Positions 25,773 through 26,064 of a DNA stretch of 26,064 bases are shown here, piece by piece. Both the position numbers and the translations under genes were made by a program. Numbering within the stretch: the stretch's first letter is position 1; every line of letters begins with the position of its first letter. Under the pieces are notes generated by a model. The model made no database searches. It was not told the DNA's origin and saw only the letters and a list, made by a program, of their open reading frames with translations. The DNA is from Chitinophagaceae bacterium. Its GTDB lineage: Bacteria; Bacteroidota; Bacteroidia; Chitinophagales; Chitinophagaceae. The stretch lies in contig JANYEU010000005.1 of assembly GCA_025362915.1 (NCBI GenBank), positions 1 through 26,064 on the forward strand, given 5' to 3'.

Positions 25773-26064
25773 ACTCATTGATATGACGCACTGTTCAGCG
25801 ATTGTATTGAAATAAAATATCGATAAAAAAATATAAAAAAATAGTCAAAATTATTTTTTTAAATGAGAAAATTAATTAGACTTTTGGATGGAAAAATGAG
25901 CTTTTAGCAGAAAAGATGGGTTGTAGTGCTAGGCAATGGTGGCTTCTGGCAAATGGATAGATGCGGACATTAAAGTGTACAAGTTATACTATTGCCGCAA
26001 AATGGTGCTTTTTGCAATAGCAATGAACATTTTTGGTAAAAATGGCAATAAATTTAGTCGCACG

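Larger units (their letters stand above)
25630..26064. other. Non-coding, mostly very AT-rich end of the window
   Basis: No gene can be supported in these 435 bases. Positions from about 25670 to 25870 are almost entirely A and T apart from a short mixed stretch near 25775-25800. The last 180 bases are of more normal composition and contain an imperfect stem (CTATTGC at 25989-25995 with GCAATAG at 26014-26020), but no long open frame on either strand. Confidence 0.5.

Noticed and set aside
25984..26064. A reverse-strand frame open to the window edge (26 residues before a stop)
   Set aside because: Too short to judge and no recognisable motif; it could be the tail of a gene outside the window, but nothing here supports that.
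1..26064. CRISPR arrays, tRNA or rRNA genes, insertion sequences or prophage genes
   Set aside because: No regularly spaced repeats, cloverleaf or ribosomal RNA segments, transposase motifs or phage structural genes were seen.

Overview
The window is AT-rich chromosomal DNA from a member of the Bacteroidota. Two SusC/SusD pairs, Bacteroidota-style lipoproteins, a TAnnTTTG-type promoter and the lack of strong Shine-Dalgarno sites all point that way. The mix of fasciclin-domain lipoproteins, a small fibronectin-type-III-like protein and a DUF1569 protein suggests Chitinophagaceae or a nearby Sphingobacteriia-type lineage. That family-level placement is an inference from gene content only.

Left part (1-5200) is ordinary housekeeping and small accessory genes: a DUF1569/DinB-like protein, a small outer-membrane beta-barrel candidate, a universal stress protein with an 18-bp perfect palindrome just upstream of its -7 box, a YdeI/DUF1905 gene broken into three reading frames, a RimJ/RimL-like N-acetyltransferase, and intact glmS. 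A 48-base near-perfect palindrome forms a bidirectional terminator after glmS.

Middle part (5243-23437) is the most distinctive. An 802-residue MG2/A2M-like exported protein with a TonB-plug-like segment but no barrel reads leftward. Facing away from it across a 415-base gap is a tightly packed run of seven co-directional genes, with gaps of 17-54 bases: FAS1 lipoprotein (four FAS1 repeats), SusC, SusD, FAS1 lipoprotein, FAS1 lipoprotein, SusC, SusD. The run ends at a clear intrinsic terminator. Two of the FAS1 lipoproteins are two FAS1 domains followed by a C-terminal beta-sandwich-like module that resembles carbohydrate-binding modules. Read as a unit, this is a double SusCD importer whose extra surface lipoproteins are FAS1-based rather than the usual SusE/F-type binding proteins. 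It contains no glycoside hydrolase, polysaccharide lyase, sigma/anti-sigma pair or hybrid two-component regulator. It is my candidate for a poorly described system; its ligand cannot be read from the sequence.

Right part (23459-26064) holds a two-domain SGNH/CE12-type (rhamnogalacturonan acetylesterase-like) secreted esterase in its own transcription unit, which hints at a pectin-related ligand for the neighbouring importer. Next come a 31-bp perfect inverted-repeat terminator embedded in 7-base tandem repeats, a convergent FN3-like small protein of different base composition, and about 430 bases of mostly very AT-rich non-coding DNA with a 13-bp inverted repeat.
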